Shown here one piece after another: positions 1-6,900 of a DNA stretch of 6,900 nucleotides. The notes under the pieces were generated by a model. That model had not been told where the DNA came from and ran no database searches. It saw only the letters and a list, made by a program, of their open reading frames with translations. Source of the stretch: Polaromonas sp. (GTDB taxonomy: Bacteria; Pseudomonadota; Gammaproteobacteria; Burkholderiales; Burkholderiaceae); assembly GCA_013823505.1 (NCBI GenBank), contig PNMH01000141.1, positions 1 to 6,900 on the forward strand, given 5' to 3'. How positions within the stretch are numbered: position 1 is the first letter of the stretch; every line of letters starts with the position of its first letter. Position numbers and translations under genes: made by a program.

Positions 1-309
1 TTCCGCCGCCCCAAAGGTTTTGATCTCGCTGGCAGTTGGCGCGCCTCCGCCGCGCGGTTCGAATCCGAACTGCGCTCGATCGAGGTGCGCGTGCGCGCCT
101 CGGCGCGTTGCCTGACGTGGCTGGCGAATGCGCGCATCCCCTTCAGCGTTGACGCGGGTGATGCGATCACGCTTCGTGTGGAGTCTGTCGAGCAGGGCGC
201 GCGGCAGCTGTTGGCCTTTGGCGATGAAATCGAGGTGCTGGCGCCAGCCGCGATGCGCGAGCGCATGGCGCAGCAGGCCGGTGCGCTGGTGGCCCTGTAC
301 CGGACTTAA
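1..309 (+). CDS. WYL-domain transcriptional regulator (YafY/DeoR-like), C-terminal part
   Basis: This is the 3' end of a gene that begins before the window. About 102 residues are readable in frame 1 before the TAA at 307-309. The fragment opens with FRRPKGFDLAGSW, which matches the linker usually seen after the WYL domain in YafY-type regulators (an F-x-RPxGFDLxxxW pattern). It then continues into the C-terminal WCX region, a small alpha/beta domain ending in a helix (MRERMAQQAGALVALYRT). Full-length family members have an N-terminal helix-turn-helix, a WYL ligand-sensing domain and this extension, and they act as DNA-binding repressors or activators. The HTH and the WYL motif itself lie outside the window, so the target and ligand are unknown. 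It is convergent with crcB; the two stop codons overlap, so it is unlikely to share crcB's transcript. The family call rests on the tail only. Confidence 0.78.
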   Translation, partial: FRRPKGFDLAGSWRASAARFESELRSIEVRVRASARCLTWLANARIPFSVDAGDAITLRVESVEQGARQLLAFGDEIEVLAPAAMRERMAQQAGALVALYRT

Positions 310-701
310 GCCGCCGGCGTGAACCACATTGACGCGGTGCGCATGCCCAGCCAGGTCAGCAACAGCGAGCCGACCAGATGGAGGCTGGCCGTGCCGAGGG
401 CAAGCAACACGCGGCCGTGTTGCAGCATGGAAATCACCTCCACCGAGAAAGTGGAGAAGGTGGTGAGCGCACCGAGGAAGCCGGTGATGATCGCCAGCCG
501 CCAGGCCGGGTCGATCTGGGCTTGACTCTGGAAGAACACCACCGCCAGGCCAATCACATAGGCACCGATCCAGTTGGCCGCCAGCGTGCCCCACGGCAAC
601 AGCGAGCCGGGCGTGGTCAGCCACAAGCCCAGGCGCCAGCGGGCCAGCGCGCCGACGCAGGCGCCCAGGCAGATGGCGATGACGCTGGGCAGGGTGTTCA
701 T
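306..701 (-). CDS. crcB: Fluoride ion channel FluC/CrcB
   Basis: The 131-residue product has the usual length for a single-domain Fluc channel, which works as a dual-topology dimer in the inner membrane and lets fluoride leave the cell. Four hydrophobic segments are visible at roughly residues 5-28, 35-58, 68-92 and 97-120. Family landmarks are all present: GACVGALARW at 13-22, a GTLAANWIGAYVIG stretch at 38-51 with the conserved Asn43, and GFLGALTTFSTFS at 74-86. The last carries the paired phenylalanines F82 and F85 that line the ion path in characterised Fluc proteins. The ATG at 699-701 lies 10 bases after the rdgC stop, with only a weak ribosome-binding site, so it is probably cotranscribed with, and perhaps translationally coupled to, rdgC. 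There is no room for a fluoride riboswitch directly upstream. Its end overlaps the WYL gene by 4 bases. Confidence 0.96.
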   Translation of the reverse strand: MNTLPSVIAICLGACVGALARWRLGLWLTTPGSLLPWGTLAANWIGAYVIGLAVVFFQSQAQIDPAWRLAIITGFLGALTTFSTFSVEVISMLQHGRVLLALGTASLHLVGSLLLTWLGMRTASMWFTPAA

Positions 702-711
702 GTCTCAGGGC

Positions 712-1698
712 TTAGAAGGGTGGGCCTTCATCATCGCCATCGGCGAGCACGGCGGTGGGTTGCCCTGTGACCGGTGCGTCGCCAGTGGGTGCCGCGCCAA
801 ACGCCATCTCGCCACCGAGCGCTTCCACCAGTTCGGGCAACAGTTTCTGCAGCTCGCCGGTGGACAGGGCCACGTCGGCATCGAAGCCGTTCTCGCCCTC
901 ATCGGGCCGGCCATCGAACACGCCTTCGAGGAAGTTGATCTTCTTCAGCTGCAGCGATTCGGTGAGCAAAAAGCCGATGCGGCCTTCCCAGCTCAGCGCC
1001 AGGCGCGTGGGCAGTTTGCCCTCGGTGATGTGCTGGCGCACCTCGTCGGTGGCGAGGTTGTGGCGGGTGAATTTCACCGACGACTTTTCCTCGTCGCCCG
1101 ACTTGAGTTCGCATTCGCGTTCCACCGCAAAACCCCCCGGCCATTCGTCCGGTGTGGTGGCCGAGAGCCATTGCGTCATGGCGGTCTGCGGTGTCACGGC
1201 GGTTTGCAGCAAGGTGATGACCAAGCCGTCGAAGGCACGCACCAGCGCGGTCACGACTTCGTCGATCTTGCCCTGGCTGCTGGCGTCGGTGACCAGCCAG
1301 CCGTTGGCCAGATCGATCCACACCCACACGTTCATCTGGCGCGCAAAGGCTTGTGGCAGCAAGGACAGCAAGGCGTCTTCGCGCAAGGCTTTCGTTTCCT
1401 TCTTGCCGGGCTTGCGGCCGGTGGTGGCCTCGATGTGGTCTGCCTCTTCCTGTGCCTTCTTTTTCACCACCGAGCCGGGCACGCCCTTGGTCTCGATCTG
1501 GAGTTTGAGAATGCGCTGGCCAGCCACCGATTCCACCAACGGGCCATGGGCTTCGCCGCGCGGTTCCACCCAGCCAACCGATTTGTCCTGCGTGGCGCCG
1601 CAGGGTTTGAAACGGGCTGCGTCCAGCGCAGCCTCCATGTCTGCCACCGTTGCGCTCCAGCCGGGCGCAATGCGGTAGATCGTCACATTCTTGAACAC
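712..1698 (-). CDS. rdgC: Recombination-associated protein RdgC
   Basis: The 328-residue product resembles RdgC, a nucleoid-associated protein that forms a ring-shaped dimer on double-stranded DNA and restrains RecA. E. coli RdgC is about 303 residues, so this is slightly long. The start FKNVTIYRI matches the FKN-x-x-x-(F/Y)R(I/L) opening of the family. Other supporting stretches are VNVWVWIDLANGWLVTDASS-like sequence in the middle, TDEVRQHITEGKLPTRLAL and WEGRIGFLLTESLQLKKINF. The tail is acidic and proline-containing (ADGDDEGPPF). I chose the GTG at 1696-1698 because it puts FKN right after the initiator Met and has an AAGGA box 5 bases upstream; an in-frame TTG at 1723-1725 would begin inside the terminator T-tract and adds nine unrelated residues. 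It sits between the dctPQM terminator and crcB, on the same strand. Confidence 0.94.
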   Translation of the reverse strand: MFKNVTIYRIAPGWSATVADMEAALDAARFKPCGATQDKSVGWVEPRGEAHGPLVESVAGQRILKLQIETKGVPGSVVKKKAQEEADHIEATTGRKPGKKETKALREDALLSLLPQAFARQMNVWVWIDLANGWLVTDASSQGKIDEVVTALVRAFDGLVITLLQTAVTPQTAMTQWLSATTPDEWPGGFAVERECELKSGDEEKSSVKFTRHNLATDEVRQHITEGKLPTRLALSWEGRIGFLLTESLQLKKINFLEGVFDGRPDEGENGFDADVALSTGELQKLLPELVEALGGEMAFGAAPTGDAPVTGQPTAVLADGDDEGPPF

Positions 1699-1703
1699 GG
1701 AAA

Positions 1704-1708
1704 TCCTT
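1704..1708 (-). promoter_or_regulatory. Ribosome-binding site of rdgC, deciding a GTG start
   Basis: Read on the - strand, AAGGA is followed by a 5-base spacer (TTTCC) and GTG at 1698-1696. This supports GTG as the start codon rather than the upstream in-frame TTG at 1725-1723. Confidence 0.7.
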
Positions 1709-1718
1709 GTTGATCTGC

Positions 1719-1759
1719 AAAACAAAAAAGGCCCGCCACTGCGTGGAGTGGCGGGCCTT
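1719..1759 (-). terminator. Rho-independent terminator after dctM
   Basis: A perfect 13-bp inverted repeat (AAGGCCCGCCACT at 1728-1740, AGTGGCGGGCCTT at 1747-1759) encloses a 6-base loop. On the - strand the stem runs straight into a T-tract, TTTTTTGTTTT (1729 down to 1719). On the + strand no T-tract follows, so it acts in one direction, ending the dctP-dctQ-dctM transcript 22 bases after the dctM stop. Its T-tract ends only about 20 bases before the rdgC start codon, leaving no space for a promoter between the terminator and rdgC. Confidence 0.93.
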
Positions 1760-1780
1760 GCATCTTAGGGGATGGCGGGG

Positions 1781-3076
1781 TCACATCCTCGACGGTAGCG
1801 AGGTAACGATTTGCGGAAACCACCAGAGCAACAGCAGCGCCAGCACCATGAGGAAAAAGTAGGGCATGCAGACCTTGGCGATCCAGGTGATTTCGCGTTT
1901 GGTCATGCCCTGCAGCACAAAGAGGTTGAAACCCACGGGCGGCGTGATCTGTGCCATCTCCACCACGATCACGACGAAGATGCCGAACCAGATCAGGTCG
2001 ATGCCCGCAGCGGTGACTGTGGGCAGGATCACACCCATGGTCAGCACGATCATCGAGATGCCGTCGAGGAAACAACCGAGCAGGATGTAGAACAGAGCCA
2101 GCGCGAAGAGCAGCACCCCGGGCGACAGGCCCAGCCCGGTGACGAACTCGGCCAGGTGTCGCGGCAGACCTATGTAACCCATGGCCAGCGTGAGGAAGGC
2201 CGCACCCGCGAGGATCAGCGCGATCATGCAATACAGGCGCGTGGCGCCCAGCAGCGAGTCGCGAAACGTGGCCCAGTTCAGCGACCCTTGCGCGGCCGAG
2301 AGGATGAGCGCCCCCACCACGCCCACCGCGGCCGCTTCGGTGGCGGTGGCAATGCCGGTGTAAATGGTGCCGATCACGCCGCCGATGAGCAGGATCACCG
2401 GGATCAAATGGCGCGATTCGCTGAGCTTTTGCGCCAGCGTCATGTTCACATCGCTTTTGGGCACCTGTTTCGGGTTGAGCAGGGCCCAGATCATCAGGTG
2501 ACCGCTGAACAGCCCCGCCAGCAAGAGACCGGGCAACACACCCGCCACGAACAGCTTGGCGATGGACACCTCGGCCGCCACACCGTAGACGATCATGATG
2601 ATCGATGGGGGGATCAACAGGCCCAGCGTGCTGGCGCCGCCGAGCGAGCCCACGATCTTCTCGGGCGGGTAGCCGCGTTTGGTGAGCTCGGGGATGCTCA
2701 TCTTGCCGATGGTGGCGCAGGTGGCGGCCGACGAACCCGAAACCGCCGCAAAGATGGTGCTGCCCAGGATGTTGGTGTGCAGGAGGCGGCCGGGCAGGGC
2801 GTTGACCCAGGGAGCGAGGCCCCGGAACATGCTCTCGGACAACTTGGTGCGGAACAGGATCTCGCCCATCCACACAAACAGCGGCAGCGCGGTGAGCGTC
2901 CAGCTGCTGGCCGAGCCCCAGATGGTGATGGCCATGGCGTCGCCGGCGGGGCGCGACGAAAACATCTCCATGCCGATCCAGGCCACGCCCGCCAGCGTGA
3001 GCCCGATCCACACGCCGCTGCCCAACAGGGCAAACAGCGCCACGATCAGCAGCGAGGTGACGAGCAGTTCATTCAT
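1781..3076 (-). CDS. dctM: TRAP transporter large permease subunit (DctM family)
   Basis: The 431-residue, very hydrophobic product fits the DctM/SiaM large subunit, which carries solute across the inner membrane using a sodium or proton gradient. About a dozen membrane segments are visible. Family landmarks include LPLFVWMGEILF near 64-75, SGSSAATCATIGKMSIPEL at 114-131, GASTLGLLIPPSIIMIVYG at 147-165, GIATATEAAAVGVVGAL at 241-257, DGISMIVLT at 338-346 and ITPPVGFNLFVLQGM at 377-391. I place the start at the ATG 3074-3076 (MNELLVTS), where membrane segment 1 begins and a GGAG box lies 7 bases upstream; the reading frame is open further upstream but that part is hydrophilic and overlaps dctQ. 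The start overlaps the dctQ stop by 8 bases (ATGAATGA), which indicates translational coupling. It is the last gene of the operon, before a terminator. Confidence 0.96.
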   Translation of the reverse strand: MNELLVTSLLIVALFALLGSGVWIGLTLAGVAWIGMEMFSSRPAGDAMAITIWGSASSWTLTALPLFVWMGEILFRTKLSESMFRGLAPWVNALPGRLLHTNILGSTIFAAVSGSSAATCATIGKMSIPELTKRGYPPEKIVGSLGGASTLGLLIPPSIIMIVYGVAAEVSIAKLFVAGVLPGLLLAGLFSGHLMIWALLNPKQVPKSDVNMTLAQKLSESRHLIPVILLIGGVIGTIYTGIATATEAAAVGVVGALILSAAQGSLNWATFRDSLLGATRLYCMIALILAGAAFLTLAMGYIGLPRHLAEFVTGLGLSPGVLLFALALFYILLGCFLDGISMIVLTMGVILPTVTAAGIDLIWFGIFVVIVVEMAQITPPVGFNLFVLQGMTKREITWIAKVCMPYFFLMVLALLLLWWFPQIVTSLPSRM

Positions 3077-3572
3077 GGCGGGTCTCCACGCTGTCGTGTG
3101 AGCGTTTGCGCAGGAGCTCCAGCACCCACTCGTCAATGAAGGCAATCAGCATCACCGTGGTGCCCACGGCCATCAGCAGCTGCGGAATCCACAGCGGCGT
3201 GGCGTCGGCCGAGGTGGAGATGTCGTGGAACTCGTGCGACTGCCAGGCGAGCCGCCAGGCGTACACCGCCAGCAAGCCGGCCAGCAAGATGGCCACCGAG
3301 AGCGACCACAGCTCCAGCCCACGCCGGGCGCCGCCCGTGAGCTTGCCGATGATCAGCGTCACGCGGATGTGTTCGCCGCTTTTGAGTGTGTGCGCCAGCG
3401 CCAGAAAGCCCGCGCCGGCCATGGCGTAGCCGGCGTAAGCGTCGGTGCCGGGCACGTAGAACTGGAGCATGCGCCCCAGCATGGAGAGCAAGACCATGAC
3501 CAGCACGCCGATCATGAACAGCGCGGCCAGCCAGGCCGCGCCGAGGTAGAGGGAATCGAGGAATTTGCGCAT
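3069..3572 (-). CDS. dctQ: TRAP transporter small permease subunit (DctQ family)
   Basis: The 167-residue product fits the small four-helix DctQ subunit that pairs with DctM in the inner membrane. Hydrophobic segments appear near residues 13-35, 45-63, 90-109 and 128-148. The motif GEHIRVTLI at 66-74 is the family's typical (G/E)-H-(I/V)-R-V stretch, and PLWIPQLLMAVG at 126-137 matches the usual entry to the last helix. The C-terminus is charged and cytoplasmic in style. The ATG at 3570-3572 has no clear Shine-Dalgarno sequence. The gene lies 130 bases downstream of dctP, across an inverted-repeat cluster, and overlaps dctM by 8 bases, so Q and M are probably made as a coupled pair at a level different from that of the binding protein. 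Confidence 0.95.
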   Translation of the reverse strand: MRKFLDSLYLGAAWLAALFMIGVLVMVLLSMLGRMLQFYVPGTDAYAGYAMAGAGFLALAHTLKSGEHIRVTLIIGKLTGGARRGLELWSLSVAILLAGLLAVYAWRLAWQSHEFHDISTSADATPLWIPQLLMAVGTTVMLIAFIDEWVLELLRKRSHDSVETRHE

Positions 3573-3628
3573 GGGGATGTGATTTCAGTTGAACGATCCG
3601 TTGCGCATGCCCGGGTCCAACCCAGCAG

Positions 3629-3700
3629 GCACCGCGGAACTGGCTCTGCCAGTCCGCGGGTGCCGCCCCCTGGAGGGGGTCGCGCACAGCGCGGCGGGGG
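3629..3700. repeat. GC-rich inverted-repeat cluster between dctP and dctQ
   Basis: Three local dyads lie in the 130-base dctP-dctQ gap. The largest pairs 3629-3644 with 3648-3663: arms ending ACTGGC and GCCAGT around a TCT loop, 15 pairs with one bulged base on each side. The second is CCCCC-TGGA-GGGGG at 3666-3679. The third is CGCGC-ACA-GCGCG at 3681-3693. None is followed by a T-tract on the - strand, so this is not a classical terminator. It resembles REP-like intergenic elements that I recall being scattered in Comamonadaceae genomes; that link is from memory and not checked. In an SBP-permease operon such a structure could stabilise the upstream dctP message or reduce transcription into dctQM. 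Confidence 0.72.
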
Positions 3701-3702
3701 TG

Positions 3703-4677
3703 TTACTTCCTGTACGCGTCGAGCATCGCCTGGCCCTCAGGACCGGCCTTCTCCAGCCACTCCTTGAGCATGGTGTCGCCCACTTTCTGCATGTCGGCCT
3801 TGAGCGCGGCCGAGGGCGGCTCCACCGCCATGCCGTTGGTCTTGAGGATGGCCAGCGTGTCGGTGTTGACCTTTTGCGAAGCGGCCCATCCGCGCGCCTC
3901 GGCGTCGGCCCCGGCTTTGCGCAGCGCGTCCTGCGTGGGCTTGTCGAGTGCGTCGAACGCGCGCTTGTTCACGATGATCGCGTTCTTGGGCAACCAGGCC
4001 TGCACGTCGTAATAGAACTTCAGGTGCTCATACAGCTTGCTGTCCACGCCGGTGGCGCCCGAGGTCATGTTGGTCTCGACCGCACCGGTGGCCAGCGCTT
4101 GCGACAACTCGGCCGCCTGCACCGTGACGGGCTGAGCGTTCACCAGTTCGGCGATGCGCGAGGTGGCCGGGCTGTAGGCGCGCCACTTGCTGCCCTTGAG
4201 GTCGGCCGCGCTGGCCACAGGCTTCTTGCTGTAGATGCCCTGCGGTGGCCAGGCCACGGTGTAGAGCAGGGTCATGCCTTGTTCGGCCAGCTTCTTTTCC
4301 AGGATCGGTTTCTGCGCCTGGTAGAGCTTCATGGAGTCGGCGTAGCTGGTGGCCAGAAACGGCAGGCCGTCGGCGCCGAACATCTGCCATTCGTTCTGGT
4401 AAGCGGCCAGCAGGATCTCGCCGATCTGGGCCTGACCGCCTTGCACGGCGCGCTTGATTTCGGGCGCCTTGAACAGCGACGCACCCGGGTGCACGGTGAT
4501 CTGCAACTTGCCGCCGGTGGCTTTTTGCACGTCGGCTGCAAACGCGGCCAGGTTGACGGAGTGGAAGTTGGTGGCCGGGTAGGCGGCCGGCAGATCCCAC
4601 TTGGTCTGGGCGGTGGCGGGCAGGCTCAGGGCCAGCGCAGAGGCGGCCAGGGTGACGCTGAACAGACGACGTTTCAT
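3703..4677 (-). CDS. dctP: TRAP transporter periplasmic substrate-binding protein (DctP family)
   Basis: The 324-residue product is a secreted DctP-type binding protein of normal length that captures solute in the periplasm and hands it to DctQM. Residues 1-23 form a signal peptide: basic MKRR, a hydrophobic core, then an ATA site with cleavage probably before Q24. The mature part begins KWDLPAAYPATNFHSVN, followed by VHPGASLFKAPEIKRAVQGGQAQIGE (62-87), GLPFLATSY (104-112) and LKGSKWRAYSP (160-170). R167 aligns with the near-invariant arginine that binds the ligand's carboxylate in this family, so a small organic acid is expected. The ATG at 4675-4677 has a GGAG box 8 bases upstream. It heads the dctPQM operon and is divergent from the marR-oplAH unit. 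Given the oxoprolinase next door and known pyroglutamate-binding DctP proteins of Bordetella pertussis, pyroglutamate is my leading guess for the ligand. Confidence 0.95.
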   Translation of the reverse strand: MKRRLFSVTLAASALALSLPATAQTKWDLPAAYPATNFHSVNLAAFAADVQKATGGKLQITVHPGASLFKAPEIKRAVQGGQAQIGEILLAAYQNEWQMFGADGLPFLATSYADSMKLYQAQKPILEKKLAEQGMTLLYTVAWPPQGIYSKKPVASAADLKGSKWRAYSPATSRIAELVNAQPVTVQAAELSQALATGAVETNMTSGATGVDSKLYEHLKFYYDVQAWLPKNAIIVNKRAFDALDKPTQDALRKAGADAEARGWAASQKVNTDTLAILKTNGMAVEPPSAALKADMQKVGDTMLKEWLEKAGPEGQAMLDAYRK

Positions 4678-4846
4678 GTTGAGGACTCCGTTGAATGGGG
4701 TGGGAACTGAGGGACAGGCAGCGGATGGACTCTATCGGCGAGCGGACGGAGTGTGATCGGTGTTTTCCCTATATGTCAACAAATTATTGGCAAATCGTCA
4801 TCAAAAAACATAAACTGCGCCGCACCTCTTCAAGGGATCCAACACC
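4678..4846. promoter_or_regulatory. Divergent promoter region between dctP and the MarR-type gene
   Basis: This 169-base non-coding gap drives transcription both ways. On the - strand a perfect TTGACA (4779 down to 4774) can serve as the -35 box of dctP; the -10 about 17-18 bases further on is poor (TCACAC or CACACT), which would fit a promoter that needs help or is tightly controlled. On the + strand TTGGCA (4787-4792) matches 5 of 6 bases of a -35 box, with CATAAA or TAAACT (4809-4816) as the -10, leading to the MarR-type gene. The region is locally AT-rich between 4761 and 4816, unlike its surroundings. The + strand leader ends with AAGGGA, 9 bases before the ATG at 4847. Promoter calls are by eye. 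Confidence 0.6.
4771..4795. promoter_or_regulatory. Imperfect dyad, candidate operator of the MarR-type regulator
   Basis: A 25-bp AT-rich dyad is centred on A4783, with 9 of 12 base pairs symmetric. Its main arms are TGTCAA (4774-4779) and TTGGCA (4787-4792), which are the two outward-facing -35 boxes of the divergent promoters. MarR-family dimers usually bind such 16-25 bp AT-rich palindromes overlapping promoters. A protein bound here would cover both -35 boxes at once. Part of the symmetry could simply result from two opposed -35 boxes lying 7 bases apart. Confidence 0.45.
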
Positions 4847-5389
4847 ATGGCCCGTACCAAAGCAAGCACCAAGCCAGCCGCTGCACCATCGCAGCCCATC
4901 GTGTCGTCGGCGCACCTGGTGTCGCCGCACAGCGCAGAGATGAGCGAGTTCGAATTCGGCCTCATCGTCTCGGGCAACGCGTTTCACCGCTGGGTGGTGC
5001 ACTGCATGAGTGCGGCCGGCCTGAAGGACCTCACGGCGCTGGACGTGCTGGTGTTGCACCACGTGACGCACCGCGCACGCGACAAGCGCCTGGCCGACAT
5101 CGCCTTCATCATGAACGTGGAAGACACCCACCTCATCAACTACGCCTTGAAGAAGCTGCAAGGTCTGGGCGTGGTGGTCTCCAGCAAGAACGGCAAGGAG
5201 GTCACCTACGGCCCCACCGAAGACGGCAAGGCCTATGTGTCGCGTTACCGCGAGATCCGCGACAGCTGTCTCATCAACGCGCTCAAGGCCGACGACGCGC
5301 TCAACCACGACATCGGAGAGCTCGCGCGCCTGCTGCGCGTGCTCTCCGGCATCTACGACCAGGCAGCCCGGTCTGCCGCATCTTTGTGA
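4847..5389 (+). CDS. MarR-type winged-helix transcriptional regulator
   Basis: The 180-residue product is a predicted DNA-binding regulator. Residues 1-30 are a basic, Ala/Pro/Ser-rich and probably disordered tail. The core starts near [21 protein letters not shown] (34-54), a dimerisation-type helix. It is followed by [12 protein letters not shown] (62-73), a helix-turn-helix made of [10 protein letters not shown] (81-90) and a recognition helix [18 protein letters not shown] (91-108), and a beta wing rich in Lys/Gly ([21 protein letters not shown], read across 110-130). The C-terminal helices (131-173) would complete the dimer. I believe this matches the group of predicted MarR-like HTH regulators catalogued as COG5631, but this is from memory. 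The ATG follows an AAGGGA box. It is cotranscribed with oplAH 5 bases downstream and divergent from dctPQM, so it probably controls both, with the pathway substrate or product as its ligand. The ligand and the sign of control are unknown. Confidence 0.88.
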   Translation: MARTKASTKPAAAPSQPIVSSAHLVSPHSAEMSEFEFGLIVSGNAFHRWVVHCMSAAGLKDLTALDVLVLHHVTHRARDKRLADIAFIMNVEDTHLINYALKKLQGLGVVVSSKNGKEVTYGPTEDGKAYVSRYREIRDSCLINALKADDALNHDIGELARLLRVLSGIYDQAARSAASL

Positions 5390-5394
5390 ACACC

Positions 5395-6900
<1,506 letters not shown>

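Noticed and set aside
574..1713. Open frame of 379 codons on the + strand opposite rdgC
   Set aside because: Antisense to rdgC, which has conserved sequence, a ribosome-binding site and a good start; this frame shows no coherent domain.
1699..1725. Longer rdgC starting at the in-frame TTG at 1725
   Set aside because: The extra residues are encoded in the terminator T-tract and leader, do not resemble the family, and the GTG at 1698 has a well-placed AAGGA box.
1683..3011. Second - strand frame of 442 codons inside dctM
   Set aside because: Same strand, different frame from a clear DctM protein; Arg/His/Gly-rich with no membrane segments or motifs.
1811..3139. Open frame of 442 codons on the + strand opposite dctM
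   Set aside because: Composition is dominated by Gln, His, Arg, Asp and Gly, as expected for the complement of a hydrophobic membrane-protein gene; no domain motif seen.
3077..3145. Longer dctM with 23 extra N-terminal residues
   Set aside because: The extension lies inside dctQ and is hydrophilic and Cys/Ser/Ala-rich; the internal ATG at 3076 has a GGAG box and starts right at the first membrane helix.
3629..3663. Rho-independent terminator between dctP and dctQ
   Set aside because: The hairpin is strong but no T-tract follows on the - strand, so it is recorded as a repeat structure instead.
3589..4710. Open frame of 373 codons on the + strand opposite dctP
   Set aside because: Crosses the inverted-repeat cluster and runs antisense to a binding protein with a signal peptide; low-complexity Gly/Arg/Val/Leu composition.

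Overview
The window is high-GC DNA, densely packed with genes, and reads as the chromosome of a betaproteobacterium, most likely from the Comamonadaceae (Hydrogenophaga, Rhodoferax, Polaromonas or Acidovorax type). The genus is an inference from protein style, base composition and the intergenic repeat; it cannot be fixed from the sequence alone. No insertion sequence, CRISPR array, tRNA or rRNA gene was seen, and no gene-free stretch exceeds 300 bases.

Layout: (1) Bases 1-309 hold the last ~100 codons of a WYL-family transcriptional regulator on the + strand. (2) Running convergently on the - strand, and overlapping its stop by 4 bases, is a two-gene unit rdgC-crcB: a RecA-modulating DNA-binding protein followed by a FluC fluoride channel. 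(3) A strong rho-independent terminator lies just upstream of rdgC and closes (4) a three-gene TRAP transporter operon on the - strand, in the order dctP (periplasmic binding protein), dctQ (small membrane subunit), dctM (large permease). A GC-rich array of inverted repeats fills the dctP-dctQ gap. (5) A 169-base divergent promoter region separates dctP from (6) a + strand unit made of a MarR-type winged-helix regulator and, 5 bases later, the first 502 codons of an ATP-dependent 5-oxoprolinase (OplAH), which runs off the right edge.

The most coherent biological story is in the right half. A TRAP uptake system, a MarR-type regulator and a 5-oxoprolinase are arranged around one divergent promoter. 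The regulator probably controls both sides. The transporter probably brings in pyroglutamate (5-oxoproline) or a related small lactam or carboxylate, which OplAH would open to glutamate at the cost of ATP. Pyroglutamate-binding DctP proteins are already known from Bordetella, so this is a plausible local assembly of known parts rather than a wholly new system. The substrate and the regulatory logic are inferred, not shown by the sequence.
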